Origin: Salinicoccus sp. RF5
Lineage (GTDB): Bacteria; Bacillota; Bacilli; Staphylococcales; Salinicoccaceae
DNA length: 64,000 nucleotides
Direction of reading: 5' to 3'
NCBI RefSeq assembly: GCF_020786625.1
Contig: NZ_JAJGRC010000001.1
Location: 744,001-808,000, forward strand
A program made the position numbers and the translations under genes. The notes beneath the pieces are model-generated. The model had not been told where the DNA came from, made no database searches, and saw only the letters and a list, made by a program, of their open reading frames with translations. Numbering within the stretch: the stretch's first letter is position 1; each line of letters opens with the position of its first letter. Of the stretch, positions 59,636-64,000 are shown one piece after another.

Positions 59636-60296
59636 GATTAGCCTCCCAAGCATTCATTTTTTCAAAAAGCCTCAATCCGTCGTCGCTGCCGAGCAGCTTT
59701 TCAAGCGCACGTTCAGGATGCGGCATCAGGCCGAATACATTGCCCGCTTCGTTGACGACGCCGGCGATGTCCGCCCTGGAGCCGTTCGGATTGTCATTAT
59801 ATGTGAGTACGATCCTGTCGTTTTCGACAAGGGTATCGTATGTCTCGTCATCGCAGTAGTAGTGCCCTTCGCCATGTGCAACCGGGAAGGTGACGGCTTC
59901 TCCCTTTTCGTATCCGCTCGTGAACGCCGTTTCATTGTTCGTGATCGTCAGCACCTCGTTGCGGGAGATGAATGTATGCGTATCGTTGAAGATGAGTGCC
60001 CCCGGCAGGAGGCCGATTTCGGTCAATATCTGGAATCCGTTGCAGACCCCGAGGACCGGCTTGCCTGCTGCCGCCGCCTCTTTTATGGCCCCGGTGATCG
60101 GTGCCACACTCGCCATCGCACCGCTCCTCAAGTAGTCGCCGAATGAGAAGCCGCCCGGGATCAGTACGCCATCATATCCTTCGAGGGAAGTTTCACGGTA
60201 GTCGACATACTCCGCCTCGCCGCCTGCCTTGATGGCGGCATTCAGCATGTCCCTGTCACAGTTCGACCCTGGAAATTTCACGACTGCAAACTTCAT
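59619..60296 (-). CDS. purQ: FGAM synthase, glutaminase subunit
   Basis: A 225-residue class I glutamine amidotransferase: nucleophile Cys in GVCNGFQIL, and the His-Glu pair in the C-terminal part (AHGEGHYY and the MPHPERA motif). It delivers ammonia to PurL. Starts on the last base of purS. Confidence 0.97.
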   Translation of the reverse strand: MKFAVVKFPGSNCDRDMLNAAIKAGGEAEYVDYRETSLEGYDGVLIPGGFSFGDYLRSGAMASVAPITGAIKEAAAAGKPVLGVCNGFQILTEIGLLPGALIFNDTHTFISRNEVLTITNNETAFTSGYEKGEAVTFPVAHGEGHYYCDDETYDTLVENDRIVLTYNDNPNGSRADIAGVVNEAGNVFGLMPHPERALEKLLGSDDGLRLFEKMNAWEANHDHIH

Positions 60297-60553
60297 TATT
60301 GGGACACCTCGTCAAGGATCCTGTACGTGTATGTTTCGATGACCGTATTCGTGAACAGCTTCTCCGACAGCTGGCGCACACTGTCGTCGATCTTTGCATC
60401 ATCCGTTTCATCTATTTCGAAATAAAGGACCTTGCCGACGCGGATGTTGTTGATTTCATCATGGTCGAGCTCGTGCACCGCGCGGTTCAGTGCCTCCCCT
60501 TGAGTATCCAGTACCTGTGGTTTCAGTGTGACGATCAGTTCTACCTTTTTCAT
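60296..60553 (-). CDS. purS: FGAM synthase, PurS subunit
   Basis: An 85-residue small subunit that bridges PurL and PurQ and helps ammonia channelling. Begins [18 protein letters not shown], a recognisable PurS start. Overlaps purC by one base at its start and purQ by one base at its end. Confidence 0.95.
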   Translation of the reverse strand: MKKVELIVTLKPQVLDTQGEALNRAVHELDHDEINNIRVGKVLYFEIDETDDAKIDDSVRQLSEKLFTNTVIETYTYRILDEVSQ

Positions 60554-61254
60554 TATCTAATGGCCTCCATCTTGTTATAGAATGCGGTGTACGTATCGAG
60601 CAGTGAGCCTGTGCTGTTGCGGTATACATCCTTGTCGAAATTCTCCTTCGTCTCCATATCGACGATGCGGCATGTATCCGGTGAAATCTCATCTGCAAGG
60701 ACGATGTTTCCATCCTGGTCCTTGCCGAACTCTATCTTGAAGTCGATGAGGGAGAGTGACATCTCAGCCATCATCCGGCTGAGCACGGTGTTTATCTTCA
60801 GAGCGGCCGTCTTAAGCGCCCTGATCTCCTCAGTTGTCGCAAGCCCGAGCATCAGCACGTGGTCGTCCGTCAGGATCGGATCGCCGAGGTCGTCGTTCTT
60901 GTAGAAGAACTCGACGAGCGGCGGATCGAGCGGCTGGTGGGATTCCAGTCCAAGGCGCTTGACGATGCTGCCCGCAGCAAAGTTCCTGACCACCACTTCG
61001 AGTGGGATGATGTCGACGGCGCGTACAAGCTGCTCCGTCTCGCTGATGCGCTCCACAAAGTGCGAGTCGACGCCGTTTGATGCCATGTATTCGAAGATGT
61101 CGGCGGAGATCAGATTGTTGAGCCGTCCCTTTCCTTCAAGGAAATCGTGCTTTTCCCCGTTCCCTGCCGTCACTTCGTCCTTGTATTCGATGCGGTAGAC
61201 GCCATCCACCTCCGTTTTGAAGACCCGTTTCGCTTTTCCTTCATATAAGAGCAT
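60553..61254 (-). CDS. purC: SAICAR synthetase
   Basis: Joins aspartate to CAIR. The 233-residue protein has [11 protein letters not shown] at the N terminus, [11 protein letters not shown] in the middle, and LIDFKIEFG, all standard PurC motifs. Its start shares a base with the purK stop. Confidence 0.97.
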   Translation of the reverse strand: MLLYEGKAKRVFKTEVDGVYRIEYKDEVTAGNGEKHDFLEGKGRLNNLISADIFEYMASNGVDSHFVERISETEQLVRAVDIIPLEVVVRNFAAGSIVKRLGLESHQPLDPPLVEFFYKNDDLGDPILTDDHVLMLGLATTEEIRALKTAALKINTVLSRMMAEMSLSLIDFKIEFGKDQDGNIVLADEISPDTCRIVDMETKENFDKDVYRNSTGSLLDTYTAFYNKMEAIR

Positions 61255-62375
61255 TATGCTTCGACTCCCCTGATAAATTTTTGTTCCAGATGATCGAGTG
61301 TCGTGTCGACATCATCCGTAAGCAGTGTCACATGACCCATCTTGCGGGCAGGTTTGCGGCCGGTCTTGCCGTAGACATGCACATGCCAGTCCGGCTGGCT
61401 GAACAGTGTGTCCTCCAGACGGTCGAGGTCGTCGCCGAGCAGGTTCATCATGATCGCCTGCTGATGCTGGCGGACTTCCGGCATCGGGTGGTCGAGCAGC
61501 GCCAGGATATGGGCATCGAACTGGCTGATGCTGCATGACTCGATCGTGTGGTGGGCCGAATTGTGCGGCCTCGGGGCAATTTCATTCACATACAGCCGGC
61601 CTTCCCGGTCGATGAAGAATTCCACTGTGAACACGCCGACGAAATGCATGGCTTTCATGATCTGCTGCACGGCGCGCTTCGCCTCTTTTGTGTAGTCGAT
61701 GCGTGAAGGGGCAATCGTACGGTAAAGGATCTGGTCCTTGTGGAGATTCTCCTGCAGCGGGAAATGGGTGACCTGTCCGCTTGTGCTGCGTGCCGTCGTC
61801 AGGGAGACTTCACGCTCCAGTCGGAGGTACTTCTCCACCACCCATTCCGCTTCGTCGAATGGGATGGATGCTTCTGTCAGGTCCGCTTCCGTTTCAATCA
61901 CCATCTGACCCTTGCCGTCATAGCCGCCCGTCGTCGTCTTGACGATGACCGGCAGGCCGTGCTCCTGGATGAATCCATCCAGTGATTCCTCATCTTCTAT
62001 TTTCTGATACGGGACGATGTCGGCGCCCGCCGCCTGTATCGCCGCCTTCTCGAGATCGCGGTTCTGGAGTGTCAGCACCGTTTCCGCACCCTGCGGCACG
62101 TTATAGTCATGGACGAGCGTCCGGAGAATATGCGCATCGATGTTTTCGAATTCATAAGTGACGACGTCGGATAGTTCACACAGCTGCTTCAATGACTCGA
62201 AATCACTGAAGGGCGCGTGGATGAACGTATGGCACGTCGCTCTTGCCGGTGCATCTTCTGATGGATCGAGTATTGCCACCCTGTATCCCATCCTGAGTGC
62301 ACTCTGTGCAAGCATCTTGCCGAGCTGGCCGCCTCCGATGATTCCGATTGTACCTCCGAGACTAATTGAGCTCAT
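61254..62375 (-). CDS. purK: N5-carboxyaminoimidazole ribonucleotide synthase
   Basis: ATP- and bicarbonate-dependent carboxylation of AIR. The 373-residue ATP-grasp protein starts with [15 protein letters not shown] and has [12 protein letters not shown] and the [16 protein letters not shown] signature. I start at ATG 62375 after GGAGGCGATGCAGG, inside the end of purE; the longer frame is purE overlap. Confidence 0.97.
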   Translation of the reverse strand: MSSISLGGTIGIIGGGQLGKMLAQSALRMGYRVAILDPSEDAPARATCHTFIHAPFSDFESLKQLCELSDVVTYEFENIDAHILRTLVHDYNVPQGAETVLTLQNRDLEKAAIQAAGADIVPYQKIEDEESLDGFIQEHGLPVIVKTTTGGYDGKGQMVIETEADLTEASIPFDEAEWVVEKYLRLEREVSLTTARSTSGQVTHFPLQENLHKDQILYRTIAPSRIDYTKEAKRAVQQIMKAMHFVGVFTVEFFIDREGRLYVNEIAPRPHNSAHHTIESCSISQFDAHILALLDHPMPEVRQHQQAIMMNLLGDDLDRLEDTLFSQPDWHVHVYGKTGRKPARKMGHVTLLTDDVDTTLDHLEQKFIRGVEA

Positions 62376-62844
62376 CCTGCATCGCCTCCACTTTCTCTTC
62401 CAATGATTTCGTGTATGCCTCAAGCCTGTCATAGATTTCCGGTTCGCCTACTGCAAGCATCCTTGCCGCCAGTATGCCGGCATTCGTGCTGCCCGCCTTG
62501 CCGATCGCCGTCGTCGCCACCGGGATGCCGCCCGGCATCTGGACGATGGACAGCAGGGAATCCAGACCCTGCAGCGCCTTCGATTCGATCGGTACGCCGA
62601 TGACCGGGATGTTCGTCATCGAAGCCACCATGCCCGGGAGATGTGCCGCCCCGCCAGCCCCCGCAATGATTACCTTGATGCCGCGCGATTTCGCTGTTTT
62701 TGCATAATCCATCATCATTTCCGGTGTACGATGGGCACTTACCACTTTCTTTTCGTACGGTATTGAAAAAGTATCCAGCATGTCACCAGCATGCTTCATC
62801 GTCGGCCAGTCCGAAGAACTGCCCATAATTATTCCAACTGTCAT
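62362..62844 (-). CDS. purE: N5-CAIR mutase
   Basis: Moves the carboxyl group of N5-CAIR to C4. The 160-residue class I PurE shows GSSSDWPTM at the N terminus, SAHRTPEMM with the catalytic His, and [12 protein letters not shown]. First gene of the purine operon; ATG after GAGAGGG. A PurR operator pair lies ~80-120 bp upstream. Confidence 0.97.
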   Translation of the reverse strand: MTVGIIMGSSSDWPTMKHAGDMLDTFSIPYEKKVVSAHRTPEMMMDYAKTAKSRGIKVIIAGAGGAAHLPGMVASMTNIPVIGVPIESKALQGLDSLLSIVQMPGGIPVATTAIGKAGSTNAGILAARMLAVGEPEIYDRLEAYTKSLEEKVEAMQDELN

Positions 62845-62920
62845 GAATAAATACCCTCTCTATATCCAAATGTTTTTTCCTCAAGTTCAGCTTAACAATA
62901 TGGGTGTCGATAATCAACTT

Positions 62921-62964
62921 AAAAACGAACATTTTAATATATTTATTTAAAATAGTTTGTATTT
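62921..62964. promoter_or_regulatory. PurR operator (two inverted PurBoxes) between purE and folD
   Basis: Box 1 AAAAACGAACATT (62921-62933) matches AWWWCCGAACWWT at 12 of 13 positions; box 2 ATAGTTTGTATTT (62952-62964) matches the reverse form at 11 of 13. They face each other over an 18-nt gap, close to the 16-17 nt known for PurR of Bacillus. The site could serve both purE and divergent folD. I see no guanine riboswitch in this 285-bp gap. Confidence 0.7.
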
Positions 62965-63129
62965 TAAGCTATCAATTCTTGTATGTACAAATTATTATAC
63001 GGTATCTCGACTTATTGGGAGACCTTGATGAAAATGTGATAAAATAAGCAATTCCCTTAAAATGATATGGAAATTTTCAATAAACTCATGGATAATGGAG
63101 GAGGAAAATCTTTTAGGAGGCGTTTTTAG

Positions 63130-63981
63130 ATGACAGCAGAACTTTTGAACGGCAGGGAAATCGCGAAGGAATATCGTGCTGGCCTCGCCGAAGAAGTTGA
63201 GAGATTAAAAAGTAAAGGCATCACCCCGAACCTGACGGTTGTGATCGTCGGCAATGATGGTGCCTCTTTGAGCTATGTCCGCTCAAAAAATAAAGCAGCC
63301 GAGAAAATCGGCATGACATCCGACATCGTCCACCTTGATGAGGATACATCTGAAGAAGAGGTCCTCAACACCATCGACCGCCTGAACAATGATGATGCTG
63401 TAAACGGTATCCTCGTACAGGTTCCGCTGCCGAAGCAGGTCAGTGAAGAGAAGGTCTTGGAAGCGATCGCACCGCACAAGGACGTCGACGGCTTCCACCC
63501 GGTGAACATCGGCAGACTCTATACCGGCCAGCGTACTTTCGTGCCATGCACACCGCTCGGCATCATGGAGTTGCTCAAGCACACCGGCTCCCTCGAAGGG
63601 AAGGACGTGGCAGTGATCGGCCGCTCCCACATCGTCGGCCAGCCTGTGGCCAAGCTCCTCACCAATGAGAATGCCACTGTCACACTCATGCATTCCCGCA
63701 CAAAGGACATGACGGCAAGACTCAAGGACTATGACGTCATCGTAAGCGCCGTCGGTGCACCAGGCCTCGTGACTGGCGAACACCTCAAAGAAGGCGCCAT
63801 CGTCATCGATGTCGGTAATACAGTCGTTGATGAGAAGCTCGTTGGAGACGTCGATTTCGACTCCGCCAAGGAAGTCGCCAGCTACATCACGCCAGTACCA
63901 GGCGGCGTCGGCCCCCTGACCATCACAATGGTACTCAACAACACACTGCTCGCTGCAAAATGGAACAACAACATCGAGTAG
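63130..63981 (+). CDS. folD: Methylenetetrahydrofolate dehydrogenase / cyclohydrolase
   Basis: Bifunctional enzyme making 10-formyl-THF, the one-carbon donor for PurN and PurH. The 283-residue protein has [13 protein letters not shown] with the catalytic Lys, [19 protein letters not shown] and the NADP loop [12 protein letters not shown] after a strong TTAGGAGG. Divergent from purE with a shared PurR-type control region, which fits the role in purine synthesis. Confidence 0.98.
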   Translation: MTAELLNGREIAKEYRAGLAEEVERLKSKGITPNLTVVIVGNDGASLSYVRSKNKAAEKIGMTSDIVHLDEDTSEEEVLNTIDRLNNDDAVNGILVQVPLPKQVSEEKVLEAIAPHKDVDGFHPVNIGRLYTGQRTFVPCTPLGIMELLKHTGSLEGKDVAVIGRSHIVGQPVAKLLTNENATVTLMHSRTKDMTARLKDYDVIVSAVGAPGLVTGEHLKEGAIVIDVGNTVVDEKLVGDVDFDSAKEVASYITPVPGGVGPLTITMVLNNTLLAAKWNNNIE

Positions 63982-64000
63982 CTTCATTTTATGTATGAAT

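Noticed and set aside
62845-63129. Guanine/purine riboswitch upstream of purE
   Set aside because: The gap is AT-rich and lacks the conserved purine aptamer core and a terminator; PurBoxes explain regulation better.

Overview
The window is a core chromosomal segment from a low-repeat, mid-GC (about half G+C by eye) member of the Bacillota. Gene content and order fit the family Staphylococcaceae. The runs folD / purEKCSQLFMNHD, ptsHI, cydAB, rnjA-rpoY-def, pdhABCD-yktA, yktBC-typA and ftsW-pyc-ctaAB follow the order I remember from Staphylococcus aureus. Two things differ from S. aureus: a caa3-type oxidase cluster (ctaCDEF) next to ctaAB, and a complete ilv-leu block lying between yktA and yktB. 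Higher GC and acidic, charge-rich linkers and tails (CtaC tail, PdhC linkers) suggest a halotolerant relative such as Salinicoccus. That genus assignment is inference. I see no rRNA, tRNA, CRISPR array, insertion sequence or prophage.

Layout, left to right. (1) 1-6400: start of ctaG (partial), caa3 oxidase ctaCDEF and ctaB on the minus strand, with ctaA divergent: heme A synthesis beside its main consumer. (2) 6400-17300: pyc, ftsW, ylaN, ylaL, ylaH, typA and ylaF; then a NERD/zinc-ribbon gene split over two frames; then yktC and yktB. (3) 17380-29780: the branched-chain amino acid block. A BASS-family transporter and ilvD form one unit. After a terminator and a T-box leader comes ilvB-ilvH-ilvC-leuA-leuB-leuC-leuD-ilvA. 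(4) 30000-43500: a membrane protein with an Arg/Asp-rich tail, yktA, pdhABCD, a YkyA-like lipoprotein, def, an unknown small gene, a possible small cationic peptide, rpoY-rnjA, a KtrA-like regulator and cydAB. (5) 43600-51400: an MFS transporter, ptsHI, a DUF697-like protein, an RlmI-like methyltransferase, a HutG-like hydrolase, an AuxA-like membrane protein and a small acidic protein. (6) 51480-64000: a 41-bp tandem repeat, the 11-gene purine operon and divergent folD.

The genes serve central metabolism: pyruvate to acetyl-CoA (PDH) and oxaloacetate (Pyc), sugar uptake (PTS), two terminal oxidases (caa3 and bd), de novo IMP synthesis with one-carbon supply (FolD), and Ile/Val/Leu synthesis. 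Regulatory sites readable by eye include a T-box (Leu CUC specifier), a PurR operator pair, a Rex-like site at cydAB, cre-like sites at pyc and upstream of the BASS-ilvD unit, a CodY-like box in that same region, and three sigma-B-like promoters in front of poorly characterised genes.

The least ordinary observations are: (a) the NERD gene, where an in-register A AAA AAG heptamer, a 6-nt spacer and a GC-rich 7-bp stem precede a -1 frame change that would restore a full-length protein; (b) ilvA, whose well-placed SD-ATG runs into a stop after four codons while the conserved N terminus lies in another frame; (c) the 41-bp tandem repeat; (d) a 31-codon cationic ORF followed by a terminator in the rpoY-rnjA leader; (e) the sigma-B-like promoter trio. 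All homology statements are from memory; no database search was run.
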